Shown here piece after piece: positions 46,531 to 55,357 of a stretch of DNA of 64,000 nt. The stretch is from LMUY01 sp964242215. GTDB lineage: Bacteria; Pseudomonadota; Alphaproteobacteria; Acetobacterales; Acetobacteraceae. The stretch is taken from the NCBI GenBank assembly GCA_964242215.1, contig CAXTCJ010000004.1, positions 42,612 to 106,611 of the forward strand, given 5' to 3'. The stretch's first letter is position 1; each line of letters opens with the position of its first letter. A program made the position numbers and the translations under genes. The notes under the pieces were generated by a model, which saw only the letters and a program-made list of their open reading frames with translations, was not told the origin of the DNA and did no database searches.

Positions 46531-47280
46531 ATGTCCGACACGATCGAGCGTGACGCCTACCGCTTCATCCCCGGCCCGTTCCAATACTCCGCCGGCGTCG
46601 CCGCCAAGCCGGGCTTCGCCATGCAGCGCGTGCGTTTTGCCAACCCGGTGCCGCTGGTGGAGGGGTTCCGTCGCATCGAGGCGTTCATGACGGCCGAGGG
46701 CCTGCCCTTCACCGCCTTCGCCGCCTGTGAATTGCGCTCCCCCGCGCCATTCACCGACGCCGGGTTCACCGCGTTCAACCGCGAGTATGTCGGCACGCTC
46801 GAGCGCTGGGGCATTTTCAAGAACGAGGAAAACCCGGTCGCCCGCAGCAACGTGTGTCCCGAGATCCACAAGCCCGACGGCCCCAGCTTTCACGCCTTCA
46901 GCCTGGCCGTGCCCGCGCCGGGCGCCCCGGCCTCGTTCGTGATCGCGGGCAGCGGCGAGTCGCAGGAAGGGCCGGGCGCGTATCGGGACCGGACGGTGCG
47001 ATACGGTGACACGAGCGCGGAGGGCATGCGCGACAAGATCGGCCACGTGATGACGGTGATGGAGCGCCGCATGGCCGCGGTCGGCGCCACTTGGGCCGAC
47101 ACGACGGCGACGCAGATCTACACCGTGTTCGACATCCACCCCCATCTGGCGGACGGCATCGTTGCGCGCGGCGGGGCGCGGCACGGCGTCGACTGGCATT
47201 TCTGCCGCCCACCGGTGATCGGGCTGGACTACGAGATGGATTGCCGGGGCGTGCTCTTGGAGCGTGTTCTACCGGTTTAG
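46531..47280 (+). CDS. CnbZ-like conserved protein, possible aminomuconate-type deaminase
   Basis: The 249-aa soluble protein starts at an ATG with GAGG nine bases upstream. It has FIPGPFQYSAGVAAKPGFAMQRVRF at the N-terminus (about 9-33), TAFAACELRSPAPFT, RSNVCPEIHKPDGPSFHAF and a C-terminal DWHFCRPPVIGLDYEMDCRG. The pattern recalls a family that includes 2-amino-5-chloromuconate deaminase CnbZ, but the resemblance is from memory and the activity is unproven. It follows the NitT/TauT importer by 58 bp on the same strand and may process the imported compound. Confidence 0.55.
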   Translation: MSDTIERDAYRFIPGPFQYSAGVAAKPGFAMQRVRFANPVPLVEGFRRIEAFMTAEGLPFTAFAACELRSPAPFTDAGFTAFNREYVGTLERWGIFKNEENPVARSNVCPEIHKPDGPSFHAFSLAVPAPGAPASFVIAGSGESQEGPGAYRDRTVRYGDTSAEGMRDKIGHVMTVMERRMAAVGATWADTTATQIYTVFDIHPHLADGIVARGGARHGVDWHFCRPPVIGLDYEMDCRGVLLERVLPV

Positions 47281-47288
47281 GGCTCCTA

Positions 47289-47430
47289 CCGTCATGCCAG
47301 GGCTTGACCCTGGCATCCACGGCGTTCCGCAGACACCGGCCGCGCCGTCTTTCCTGCGAGGGTGCCAAACACGGGTCTGACGTCACCAGCCCAACTGCGT
47401 GGATACCAGGGTCAAGCCCTGGCATGACGG
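47289..47430. repeat. MITE-like repeat with 33-bp terminal inverted repeats, copy 1
   Basis: A 142-bp noncoding element. Its first and last 33 bases are inverted repeats of each other with one mismatch and contain the palindrome CCAGGGCTTGACCCTGG. A second copy, similar throughout, is at 57824-57963. It lies between the stops of the CnbZ-like gene and the convergent livF-like gene. No transposase is present. Confidence 0.85.
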
Positions 47431-47437
47431 TGGCGCG

Positions 47438-48145
47438 CTACAGACCCAAATACGCCTCCTTCACCCGCTGATCCCCCGCCAGCGCCTCCGACGTTCCACT
47501 CAGCACGATCCGGCCACGGTCCAGCACGAAACCCTCGCGCGCCAAATCCAGCGCGGTCGCCACGTCCTGTTCCACCACCAGCAACGACGTCCCCGTCGCC
47601 GGTACGCCGGCCAGGGTCGCCGCCAACTCGTCCACCAGGCGTGGCGCCAGCCCCAGCGACAACTCGTCGATCAGCAGCAGCTTGGGCTCGGACATCAGGC
47701 CGCGGGCGATGGCGCACATCTGCTGCTCCCCACCCGACATGGTGGACGCATCCTGCCGGCGGCGTTCCCGCAGGCGGGGGAACAGCGCGTAGGCCCGCTC
47801 CAGCCCGCGGGCGGCGGCGGGCCGGGCGGTGTAGGCGCCCAACAACAGGTTGTCCTCCACCGACATGCCGGCGAACAGGCGGCGGCCCTCCGGCACGTGC
47901 GCAATGCCGGCTTCCAGCACCTGGTCCGGCCGCAGGCGATCGAGTGACGCGCCCTGGAATCGCACCCGGCCACCCAGCGCGGGCAACTGGCCGGACAGGG
48001 TGCGCAGCAGCGTCGTCTTGCCCGCGCCGTTCGACCCGACTAGGCAGGCGATGCCGGGATCGGCCATGCGAAGCGTCACGTCCCACAGCACCTGAACCGC
48101 GCCGTAGCCCGCTTGCAGGCTCTCGATTTCCAGCAGTGGCGTCAC
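47438..48145 (-). CDS. livF: Branched-chain amino acid-type ABC importer ATPase LivF
   Basis: The 235-aa ATPase has Walker A LVGSNGAGKTTLLRTLSG, LivF-type HVPEGRRLFAGMSVEDNLLLGA, signature MSGGEQQMCAIARGLM and Walker B LLLIDELSLGLAP. It is the second ATPase of a Liv/HAAT importer. The GTG at 48145 overlaps the livG stop as GTGA. It is the last gene of the long minus-strand run. Confidence 0.94.
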   Translation of the reverse strand: MTPLLEIESLQAGYGAVQVLWDVTLRMADPGIACLVGSNGAGKTTLLRTLSGQLPALGGRVRFQGASLDRLRPDQVLEAGIAHVPEGRRLFAGMSVEDNLLLGAYTARPAAARGLERAYALFPRLRERRRQDASTMSGGEQQMCAIARGLMSEPKLLLIDELSLGLAPRLVDELAATLAGVPATGTSLLVVEQDVATALDLAREGFVLDRGRIVLSGTSEALAGDQRVKEAYLGL

Positions 48146-48882
48146 GCGCGGTTACGTTCGGCGTAGCGCGTGCCGAGGTAGGCCTCGACCACCGCCGGGT
48201 CGGCGAGCACGGCGGCGGGAGCGCCATCGGCGATCAGGCGGCCGTGATGCAGCACCACGACCCGGCTGCACAGGCCGGATACGACGCGCATCAGATGCTC
48301 CACCAGCAGCACCGTGACGCCCTCCGCCGCGATGCCGCGGATCAGGGTCAGCGCGCCCGCGATCTCGGAGGCGTTCAGCCCGGCGTTGACCTCGTCCAGC
48401 AGCAGCATGCGCGGCCGGGCTGCGAGTGCCTTGGCGACTTCGAGCCGCTTGCGTTGCGCCAAGGTCAGTTGCGCGGCGGGCCGGGAAGATTCGGCGCTCA
48501 GCCCGACCCGGTGCAGCACCGCCTCCGCCCAAGCGCGGGCGCGGGGCAGGGAGGGTTCGGCGCGGGCGAACAGCGCCCCGGCGGCGACGTTGTCCAGCAC
48601 CGTCATGGCGGGGAAGGGCTGCACGATTTGGTAGGTGCGGGCCAGTCGTAGCCGCGCGATTTGGAACGGCTTCAGCCCGCCGAGCGGTTTGCCGCCGAAG
48701 CTGACCCGGCCGCGATACGGCACCGCCCCGCTGACGGCGTTGATGAAGGTGGTCTTGCCGGCGCCGTTCGGCCCGATCAGGCCGATCACCTCGCCGGGCT
48801 GCGCCTGCAGCGACACATCGGCCAGCGCCTGCAGCCCGGCGAAACGCACGCCCAGCGCCTCCACTTGCAGCAGCGCCGTCAC
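48142..48882 (-). CDS. livG: Branched-chain amino acid-type ABC importer ATPase LivG
   Basis: The 246-aa ATPase has Walker A LIGPNGAGKTTFINAVSG (about 35-52), the LivG-type RTYQIVQPFPAMTVLDNV, and a signature region QLTLAQRKRLEVAKALA in which the usual LSGG is replaced by LTLA, then LLLDEVNAGLNASE. The GTG at 48882 overlaps the livM stop (GTGA). The altered signature is seen in some LivG proteins. The nucleotide fold is otherwise intact. Confidence 0.92.
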   Translation of the reverse strand: MTALLQVEALGVRFAGLQALADVSLQAQPGEVIGLIGPNGAGKTTFINAVSGAVPYRGRVSFGGKPLGGLKPFQIARLRLARTYQIVQPFPAMTVLDNVAAGALFARAEPSLPRARAWAEAVLHRVGLSAESSRPAAQLTLAQRKRLEVAKALAARPRMLLLDEVNAGLNASEIAGALTLIRGIAAEGVTVLLVEHLMRVVSGLCSRVVVLHHGRLIADGAPAAVLADPAVVEAYLGTRYAERNRA

Positions 48883-49790
48883 GCCCGCATGCGCCGCAGC
48901 CGACCGAGCACGCCGTCGGGCAGGAAGATCGCCAGCACCACCACCACGGCGCCCAGCACGGCGGCGTGGATCGAGAGAAAGCTGGCCCACACGGTCTGTT
49001 CCAGCAGAAGGAACAACCCGGCACCCAGCACGGGGCCGGCCACGGTGCCGGCGCCGCCGAGCATGGCCATGATGATTGGCTCGACGGTCAGCACCAGGTC
49101 GAACACGTCGCCGGGCTCGATGTACGACACGCTGGACGCGTAGATCGCCCCGGCGGGTCCGGCGATGGCGGCCGACAGAGCGAAGGCTGCGACCTTGGCC
49201 GCGCGCGCGTTCAGCCCGAGCATGCCGGCTGCCGTTTCGTTCTGCCGGATGCATCGCAGCGCGAAGCCGAGCCGCCCGGCCGCGACCCAGGCTGCCATGG
49301 CGACGGCGATCAGGGACACGACGACCTGGCCGGCGTAGAAGATCAGCGCCTGCGTCTCGGGGCTGGACGTCATCACCGGCAGGTTCAGCCCCATGCCGCC
49401 TCCCGTGAGATCAGTCCAGTTGGTGGTGAGCTGGCGCAGCACGATCACCACAGCCAGGCTGGCGATGGCGAAGTAGTGGCCCCGCAGCGGCAGCACGATC
49501 CAGCCCACCACCACAGCCACCACGCCCGCGGCCAATCCCCCGGCCGCCCAGGCGAGCGGCAGCGGTGCCCCTGCGCCCTGCGCCAATGCGCCGGCATAGG
49601 CGCCGACGCCGAAGAAGGCCGCCGTGGCGAAGGAGGGATAGCCGGCCATGCCACCGATTAGGTTCCAACTGGTCGCCAGCGTGATATCCATCGCCAGCGT
49701 CATGCCGAGGCGCAACGCGTAGGGTCCCCCTAAGGCCGACAAAGCCAGAGAGGCAACCACGGCCGCCGTGAGCCATAGGACAGCCCTCAC
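48879..49790 (-). CDS. livM: Branched-chain amino acid-type ABC importer permease LivM
   Basis: The 303-aa permease has about eight hydrophobic segments, the LivM-type WNLIGGMAGYPSFATAAFFGVGAYAGA, GLNLPVM, and IRQNETAAGMLGLNARAAKVAAFALSA as the ATPase-contacting loop. The GTG at 49790 overlaps the livH stop as GTGA and sets the start; the longer open frame upstream lies in livH in another frame. Confidence 0.92.
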   Translation of the reverse strand: MRAVLWLTAAVVASLALSALGGPYALRLGMTLAMDITLATSWNLIGGMAGYPSFATAAFFGVGAYAGALAQGAGAPLPLAWAAGGLAAGVVAVVVGWIVLPLRGHYFAIASLAVVIVLRQLTTNWTDLTGGGMGLNLPVMTSSPETQALIFYAGQVVVSLIAVAMAAWVAAGRLGFALRCIRQNETAAGMLGLNARAAKVAAFALSAAIAGPAGAIYASSVSYIEPGDVFDLVLTVEPIIMAMLGGAGTVAGPVLGAGLFLLLEQTVWASFLSIHAAVLGAVVVVLAIFLPDGVLGRLRRMRA

Positions 49791-50650
49791 GCAAACCCCT
49801 TGCGCCCGAACAGCCCATCCGGCCGTACGGCGAGCAGCAGGATCAGCAGCACGAAGGAGGCAATAGAGGCATTTTCCGAGCCGAGATACAGTGCGGCCAC
49901 GCTCTCGATCAGCCCCAGCGCGATCCCACCGGCGGCAGCGCCGATCACGCTGCCGAGGCCGCCCAGTACGCAGACGGTGAATGCGGTGCCGAGATAAGAC
50001 TCCGACGATAGCGGCGAGATCGGGAACACCAGGCCGAGCAGCGCCCCCGCGGCCCCAGCGAGACCGGCGCCGAGTGCGAAAGTGGCGATGTAGACGCGGC
50101 GGACGCGGATGCCCATCAGCGCCGCCGCATCGCCGTCCATTCGCACGGCAACGATCGCGCGGCCCAACCACGAGCGGCGCAGCAGCAGCCAGAGCAGCCC
50201 CGTCATCGCCAATGCCGCCGTGGCCGCCATCGCGCGGTCGAGCGGAATGCGCAGGCCGCCGAGCATGGCTGTCCCGGGGCTCCAGGATGGACGGATGGTG
50301 CGGTAGTCGGCGCCGAAGCCGAGCAGCAGGGCGTTGTTCAGTATCAGGTCGAGCCCGAAGGTCACCACCAGCGTGATCAGCACGGGCGCGCCGACCACCG
50401 GGTTGAGCAAGCCAGCCTGGATGAACGCGCCCAGCGCCGCGGTGATCAGTGCCACGAATGGCAATGCCACCAGCGGATGCAAGCCGAGATCGCGCCAAGC
50501 CAGCCACGCCAGGTAGCTGCCGAGCACCACCATCGTGCCGTGCAGCAGGTTGATGACGTTCAGCACGCCCCACACCAGGGAGAACCCGGCGGCGACACAG
50601 GCGTACAGCCCGCCGAGGATCAGCCCGTTGACGAGAACCTGCGCGATCAT
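49787..50650 (-). CDS. livH: Branched-chain amino acid-type ABC importer permease LivH
   Basis: The 287-aa permease begins MIAQVLVNGLILGGLYACVA, the usual LivH start, followed by GFSLVWGVLNVINLLHG and a late VCVLGGLGSVIGAAAGG segment. The ATG lies in the first bases of dispersed repeat copy B (50649-50747), whose AAGGA nine bases upstream can serve as ribosome binding site. The repeat separates it from the binding-protein gene. Confidence 0.93.
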   Translation of the reverse strand: MIAQVLVNGLILGGLYACVAAGFSLVWGVLNVINLLHGTMVVLGSYLAWLAWRDLGLHPLVALPFVALITAALGAFIQAGLLNPVVGAPVLITLVVTFGLDLILNNALLLGFGADYRTIRPSWSPGTAMLGGLRIPLDRAMAATAALAMTGLLWLLLRRSWLGRAIVAVRMDGDAAALMGIRVRRVYIATFALGAGLAGAAGALLGLVFPISPLSSESYLGTAFTVCVLGGLGSVIGAAAGGIALGLIESVAALYLGSENASIASFVLLILLLAVRPDGLFGRKGFA

Positions 50651-50747
50651 CCTCCCCCGTCCTTCACGGGGGAGGTGGCGGCGAAGCCGACGGAGGGGGC
50701 GCTCTGCCGGTGCGCGCGCCCCCTCCCCCGCGTTGCGGGGGAGGATG
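50649..50747. repeat. Dispersed GGGGGAGG-type palindromic repeat, copy B
   Basis: A 99-bp element related to 36838-36968 but in opposite orientation. It has terminal CCTCCCCC/GGGGGAGG arms plus hairpins CCTCCCCCG/CGGGGGAGG at each end. It fills the gap between the binding-protein gene and livH and supplies the livH start codon and a possible ribosome binding site. Confidence 0.8.
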
Positions 50748-50764
50748 AAGAATAGCTGGCCTCA

Positions 50765-51964
50765 TCAGGCGCGCCGGAAGGTGGCCTGTTTGATCTCGTC
50801 GGGATAGAGCACCACCAGCTTGCCGTCCTGGATCTGCAGCACCGGTGGCTTCAGCGCGGTTTCCTGACCCGCCGGACCGAATTTCAGCGGGCCGAAGAAG
50901 GTGGGCGCGTCGAGCTTGGCCAACGCGTCGCGCAACGCAACCGGGTCGGTGGTGCCGGCCGCCTCGGCGGCAAGTTGCACTGCCACGCCACAGGCCACCG
51001 CGGAGGCCTCGCCGTAATCGGGGACCGCGCCCAGCTTGGCCTGGTATGCCGCGACGAAGGCGTCGGTCGTGGCCCATGGTCCCTTGCACCCGGTGTAGCC
51101 CGCGGCCGGCGCCCACCAGGATGCGGTGGTCACGTTGTTGGCGAGCGGGCCAAGCTCCTCGCGGAATTCGCGATAGGCCGGGCCGGCCAGCATGGTGATC
51201 ACGGGGGCGGTGATCTTCAACTCGGCCATTTGGCGCCGGATCAGCAGCAAGTCGTTCACGTAGCCGGTGGCGAACACCCATTTCGGCGCCGACGCGGCCA
51301 TGGCGGACAGCGCACTCGCATGGTCCATCGTGCCGATCGCGTATTTGTCGAAGCTGATCACGGTGATGCCGCGCGCCTTGGCGGCAATCTCCATCTCCTG
51401 CGCGATGGCCAGCGGGAACAGATCGTTGCGCGCCAGGATCGCGATGCTGGTCACGTCCGGGGCCTGGGTACGCACGATGTCGACCAAGGGAGTCGTCAGT
51501 GTCGCATTCGGGGTGAAGGTGCCGAACAGGTATTTGTAGCCCTGGTCGTACACCTCGACGGAGGAGGCGCTGGCGGCGATCAGCGGCACCTTATAGCGCT
51601 CGGCCACCGACGACGTCGCCTTGGTGGCGCCGGAGCCGAGCGGGCCGAACAGCACGGTGGCCTTGTCTTGCGTAATCAGCCGGTCCGCCGCCTGCACCGC
51701 ACGCGGCGTGTTGGACTGGTAGTCGGCGAACACGAGCCGCGGCTTGATCCGCTGACCGCCGACCATGACGCCGCCCTCTGCATCCACCGTGTCGGCCCAG
51801 AACTGGTAGCCGCGCTGCTGCTTGGCGCCGTCCGGCGCCAGGCCGCCGGTGATGGGCAGGGGGGCGCCGATCACCCATTCCTGCGGCTGCGCACGCACCA
51901 CGGCGGGTGTGGCGAGGCTGGCCGCCGCCGTGGCGAGCGCAGTGCGCCGGGTGATCGCGGGCAT
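50765..51964 (-). CDS. Liv-type ABC importer substrate-binding protein
   Basis: The 399-aa periplasmic binding protein (Peripla_BP_6 family) has a Tat-like signal (ITRRTALATAAASLATPAVVRA). The mature part begins QEWVIGAPLPITGGLAPDG and contains ATVLFGPLGSGATKATSSVAERY, the usual ligand-pocket region, and NDLFPLAIAQEMEIAAKARG. Members bind amino acids, amides, urea or aromatic acids. It heads the Liv block, 15 bp after the aspartate dehydrogenase gene, so its ligand may be linked to that pathway. Confidence 0.92.
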   Translation of the reverse strand: MPAITRRTALATAAASLATPAVVRAQPQEWVIGAPLPITGGLAPDGAKQQRGYQFWADTVDAEGGVMVGGQRIKPRLVFADYQSNTPRAVQAADRLITQDKATVLFGPLGSGATKATSSVAERYKVPLIAASASSVEVYDQGYKYLFGTFTPNATLTTPLVDIVRTQAPDVTSIAILARNDLFPLAIAQEMEIAAKARGITVISFDKYAIGTMDHASALSAMAASAPKWVFATGYVNDLLLIRRQMAELKITAPVITMLAGPAYREFREELGPLANNVTTASWWAPAAGYTGCKGPWATTDAFVAAYQAKLGAVPDYGEASAVACGVAVQLAAEAAGTTDPVALRDALAKLDAPTFFGPLKFGPAGQETALKPPVLQIQDGKLVVLYPDEIKQATFRRA

Positions 51965-51979
51965 AGGAGTGTCCTTCGG

Positions 51980-52777
51980 CTAGGTGCCCACGGAAAGCGG
52001 GCTACGCAGCTTGCGCAACAAAGCTACCACCGACAAGGCGGTGATCCGCCCGGTGCGCGGATTTTCGCTCGGCACGTTCTCGATCTGCAGGGTGAACCGG
52101 GCGGAGTCGGCCTCGACGTCGATGCGGTGGACGTTGCGGGTGACCGCCGGGTCGGCCCAGATGGCGATCTGCGTGCGGTCCGCGCCGATGCCGGCGAGCG
52201 ACAGTGCCGCCGCCACGTTCACGTTGGCCGGGAAGCCGCGCGCTGCCTCCCGCGCGGTGCCCTCGAACACCAGCAGCGCCTCGGTCAACCCGTCGACGTT
52301 GATGCCGTTACGCACCAAATGCGGCGCGCCGGCCAGGCCGCCCGGCGGCTTGCGAGTGGTCATTTGCACGCTGTGGATCGTGCCCTCCGCCGCAGCCGAG
52401 ACAGCGTCCAGGCCGAGCAGCGCCCCCGTCGGCACCAGGATGCGGCCGCCGTGGGCGCGGGCGAGGTCGACCAGGTCCATCCGCTCGAGCAGGGCGCCGC
52501 AGCTCAGCACGATGACGCTGCGGCCGGCGCGCAAGGCGGGCTCGGCGATGGCGGGGAGCACGGCGGAGGGGGCGCACTCGACGATGATGTCCGCCAACTC
52601 GGCCAAGTCACCGATATCGGCGACCGCGACGCCGTCCGGCAACAAGGCGCGCGCTGCCGCGTGATTGCGCGCGCCCACCGCCGCCAGCGACAGGCCGGGG
52701 ATGCCGGCGAGCAGGTGCTTGGCGATCGATTTACCGATGGCGCCGTAGCCCGCGATGGCGACACGCAACGTGTCCAT
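51980..52777 (-). CDS. L-aspartate dehydrogenase (NadX family)
   Basis: The 265-aa NAD(P)-dependent enzyme has an N-terminal Rossmann motif VAIAGYGAIGKSIAKHLLAG (about 6-25), IIVECAPSAVLP and a C-terminal DUF108-type domain with GFPANVNVAAALSLAGIGADRT and DPAVTRNVHRIDVE. The family converts aspartate to iminoaspartate or oxaloacetate plus ammonia. Some members feed NAD synthesis, but no nadA or nadC is near. It lies among amide-hydrolase and importer genes, which fits a catabolic role. Confidence 0.9.
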   Translation of the reverse strand: MDTLRVAIAGYGAIGKSIAKHLLAGIPGLSLAAVGARNHAAARALLPDGVAVADIGDLAELADIIVECAPSAVLPAIAEPALRAGRSVIVLSCGALLERMDLVDLARAHGGRILVPTGALLGLDAVSAAAEGTIHSVQMTTRKPPGGLAGAPHLVRNGINVDGLTEALLVFEGTAREAARGFPANVNVAAALSLAGIGADRTQIAIWADPAVTRNVHRIDVEADSARFTLQIENVPSENPRTGRITALSVVALLRKLRSPLSVGT

Positions 52778-52780
52778 GCG

Positions 52781-53797
52781 TCAGGCCATCCAGCGCCGGA
52801 CGGCGGCCTTGAGGAACGCTGCATCCGCTGCGTCGACGTTCGGATTGCCGGCGCGATGACCCCAGATGCTGGGGATCGGATGCAGTTCGGCGTGTGCGAG
52901 GTGGTGGCTTTCCGCCTCGTTGTCGGCGACGCGGAAATACAGGTCGGTCTCGCTCGGCAGAAGCAGCACGCGCGCCTGGATCGCGGCCAGCGCACGGGGC
53001 AGGTCGCCGCCGTACAGCGCGTTGTCGGCGATGTCGGCGTGATACCAGGCGAGCGCCTGTGCATACACATTGGCGGCGCGGCGGCTGGCGAAGCGCTCGG
53101 CCCAATCGGTGCGCAGGAACGTCTCCAGGTCAGGCGCGCCGAGGGCGGTGCGGTGCAGGTCGGCGCGATAGAAATCCTGGCTCAGCCCCCACCCGGCGTA
53201 GATGTGGCCGAACGCCCGCAGAGCCGCTTTCGGCTCGGACGAGAACCGACCATTGCCGGTGTGTTCGGGTGCGGCTTCCAGCGTGCGCAGCAGGCCCGAC
53301 AGGAACACCTTGTTGTGGACGGCCGTGCGCGCGCTGCCGCAGACCACGATGGCGCGCTGGACCATGGCCGGATAGAGCGCCGCCCAGTGATACGCCTGCA
53401 GGCCGCCCATGGAGAACCCGTAAACGGCGGCGATCGTGTCCACGCCGAACTGCTCCGTCACCAGCCGGTGCTGCGCCCGCACGTTGTCGGCCACCGTCAC
53501 TAGGTCGGGATAGTCCGGCGTTTCCGCGGCCCCGGAGGAGACGGCGTTGGAGAACATGTCCACCGCCACGATGCACCAGCGCGTCGGGTCGAGGATGCCA
53601 TCCGGTCCGACCAGCCACGCCATGTCGGCGTGCTGCGCGCCGTAGCTGCTGGGGTACAGGATCAGGTTGTCGCGGGCGGCGTTCAACGTGCCGTGCCGCT
53701 CCCACCCGATCTGGGCGTTGCGGATCACGCCGCCTTTTTCCGCCGCGAAATCACCGAGCGCGAACGAGCCGCTTTCCGTAGGCCAGGCCATACTCAT
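52781..53797 (-). CDS. Alpha/beta hydrolase of the homoserine O-acetyltransferase-like family
   Basis: The 338-aa protein resembles MetX. The nucleophile elbow is YGFSMGGLQAYHWAALYP with Ser129, ILYPSSYGAQHADMAWLVGPDGILDP comes early, and a late acid/His pair lies in LLLPSETDLYF and SIWGHRAGNP. Met synthesis is unlikely here because the context is catabolic, and many MetX-like proteins are esterases or amidases of unknown role. The ATG at 53797 overlaps the AtzH-like stop as ATGA. Confidence 0.82.
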   Translation of the reverse strand: MSMAWPTESGSFALGDFAAEKGGVIRNAQIGWERHGTLNAARDNLILYPSSYGAQHADMAWLVGPDGILDPTRWCIVAVDMFSNAVSSGAAETPDYPDLVTVADNVRAQHRLVTEQFGVDTIAAVYGFSMGGLQAYHWAALYPAMVQRAIVVCGSARTAVHNKVFLSGLLRTLEAAPEHTGNGRFSSEPKAALRAFGHIYAGWGLSQDFYRADLHRTALGAPDLETFLRTDWAERFASRRAANVYAQALAWYHADIADNALYGGDLPRALAAIQARVLLLPSETDLYFRVADNEAESHHLAHAELHPIPSIWGHRAGNPNVDAADAAFLKAAVRRWMA

Positions 53798-54189
53798 GCT
53801 CCACATGGCGGCATGACCGAGACGTGCGCCGCGATCACTTTCCAACCGATATCCGGGAAGCGGACCCAAGTCTGGCTCTGCCGCCCGATGCCCTCCTGTC
53901 CCCGCGGTTTGTATTCAAGGTTGACGGTGGCGAGGTCGGTGCCGAGCGTCAGGATCTCGAGCCGCAACCGCGTCTCCTTCGATCCGCCGGGGAGCGGCTT
54001 GGCGGCGACGCGGGAGGCGTGGATGGCGTCGAAGCCATAGCCGTTGTCACGCAAAGAATAGCGGATCGTGTGCGGGCTGTTCCAGAACGTGGCGTCCAGC
54101 ACGTCCACGTTCTTGTCGTTCAGCGCCTGTTCGTATGCCTCGAACAGGGCCGCCACTTCGGCGACGATCTCGGGCCGGTTCAGTTCCAT
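53794..54189 (-). CDS. AtzH/HpxZ-like protein (DUF3225)
   Basis: The 131-aa protein has a NTF2/SnoaL-like fold and the family pattern EIVAEVAALFEAYEQALNDKN, FWNSPHTIRYS and GRQSQTWVRFPDIGWKVIAAHVS. AtzH of cyanuric acid breakdown and HpxZ of oxalurate breakdown belong here and always sit beside an amidase, as this one does. The ATG at 54189 has GGAGAG eight bases upstream, one base after the amidase stop. The small AtzG partner was not found. Confidence 0.85.
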   Translation of the reverse strand: MELNRPEIVAEVAALFEAYEQALNDKNVDVLDATFWNSPHTIRYSLRDNGYGFDAIHASRVAAKPLPGGSKETRLRLEILTLGTDLATVNLEYKPRGQEGIGRQSQTWVRFPDIGWKVIAAHVSVMPPCGA

Positions 54190-54190
54190 C

Positions 54191-55357
54191 TCAGCTCTCC
54201 AATGCCAGGGCGACACGCATTAAATCGAGGTCGGTGCCAGGCCCGCCGATGATCGACAGTCCGACCGGGGCGCCATCCACAGTCGCGCCCGGAATGTTCA
54301 CCTGCGGCACGCCGGTCAGGCCGCCATGGCTGGTCAGGCAACTGATCCGCTCGCGGAGGGGGTTCAGTGCCGAGAGCGGCAAGTCCTTCAAGGGCGCTGG
54401 GAACGGTGTCGTCGGGAGGCATAGGATCGTGCCGGGGGGCAGCAGCGTGCGCAAATGGGCGCGCGCCTCGATCCGCATCAGGGTTGCGGCATTGCGCTCC
54501 GCATCCGTCAGCATGGAGCCCTGGACGAGCCCGCGCGCGACGCTGAACGCCATCCGCGGATTGCAGGTATCGAGCCACGGCTCGAACGTCTTCCACGACT
54601 CGCTGCTCTGCAACACGCGCTGTGCCCGCTGCCAAATCGACAGACCCGGCGGTGCGAGCACAGCATCACGCCGCTGCCCGATCAACTGCGCCAACCGCTC
54701 CACGATCGGCGCCAAGGCCTGCGCTACGTTCTCGTCAGCGAAACCGAACGCGTCGGTGGCGACGAGCAGTGTTGTGGGCAGGGTGGTGGGCATGGACGCG
54801 CCGCACAGCACCTCCCCGACCCGCGCAAACGTTTTTGCATCGCGGGCAAACCAGCCGCAGGTGTCGGCACTCGGCGACTGCACGGTGATGCCGGAGAAAT
54901 CCACCCGGCCATGGGTCGGCCGGATGCCGTATAGGCCGCAGAAACTGGACGGCACCCGCACCGACCCGCCGCTGTCGGTGCCGAGCGCGAAGTCGCAATC
55001 CCCGGCCGCCACCGCCGACGCCGAGCCGCTGGACGAGCCGCCGGGCACCCGGTCGGGCGCCGCGGGGTTGAGCGGCGTGCCGTCATGCGCGTTCTCGCCG
55101 AGGATGCCGAGCGACACTTCGTCGGTGACGGTCTTGCCCACCACGGACGCCCCGGCGTCGAGCAAGGTCTGCACCACCCAGGCGTGCTTCGTGGGCGTTG
55201 GCGCGAAGCGGGGCCAGTCCGGGTTACCGCCGCCGGTTGGCACGCCGGCGACGTCGATCAGGTCCTTCACGGCGAAACCGAGCCCGGCGAGCGGGCCCGT
55301 GGCGGCGCCCTTCACGGTGGTTCGCGGCCCGGGGAGGAAGGCGTTGGTGGACATCAT
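54191..55357 (-). CDS. Amidase-signature family enzyme
   Basis: The 388-aa amide hydrolase has the Ser-cisSer-Lys triad: Lys31 in FAVKDLIDVAG, the cis-Ser region GGSSSGSASAVA (about 106-117) and nucleophile Ser132 in GTDSGGSVRVP. It is shorter than AtzE or GatA (about 450-480 aa). The gene starts with ATGATG; the first ATG (55357) overlaps the transporter ATPase stop. With the adjacent AtzH-like gene it suggests hydrolysis of a small amide, ureide or carbamoyl compound. Confidence 0.93.
   Translation of the reverse strand: MMSTNAFLPGPRTTVKGAATGPLAGLGFAVKDLIDVAGVPTGGGNPDWPRFAPTPTKHAWVVQTLLDAGASVVGKTVTDEVSLGILGENAHDGTPLNPAAPDRVPGGSSSGSASAVAAGDCDFALGTDSGGSVRVPSSFCGLYGIRPTHGRVDFSGITVQSPSADTCGWFARDAKTFARVGEVLCGASMPTTLPTTLLVATDAFGFADENVAQALAPIVERLAQLIGQRRDAVLAPPGLSIWQRAQRVLQSSESWKTFEPWLDTCNPRMAFSVARGLVQGSMLTDAERNAATLMRIEARAHLRTLLPPGTILCLPTTPFPAPLKDLPLSALNPLRERISCLTSHGGLTGVPQVNIPGATVDGAPVGLSIIGGPGTDLDLMRVALALES

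Noticed and set aside
50975..53503. 842-codon plus-strand open frame
   Set aside because: It runs antisense through the Liv binding protein, aspartate dehydrogenase and MetX-like genes, is rich in Arg, Gly and His, and shows no domain; a high-GC shadow.
52781..53797. metX homoserine O-acetyltransferase for methionine synthesis
   Set aside because: Family resemblance is clear but the context is amide and aspartate catabolism, and no metW is adjacent; left as MetX-like hydrolase.
53794..55357. Complete cyanuric acid operon (atzD/E/G/H)
   Set aside because: Only AtzH-like and a short amidase are present; no AtzD ring hydrolase or AtzG partner is visible.
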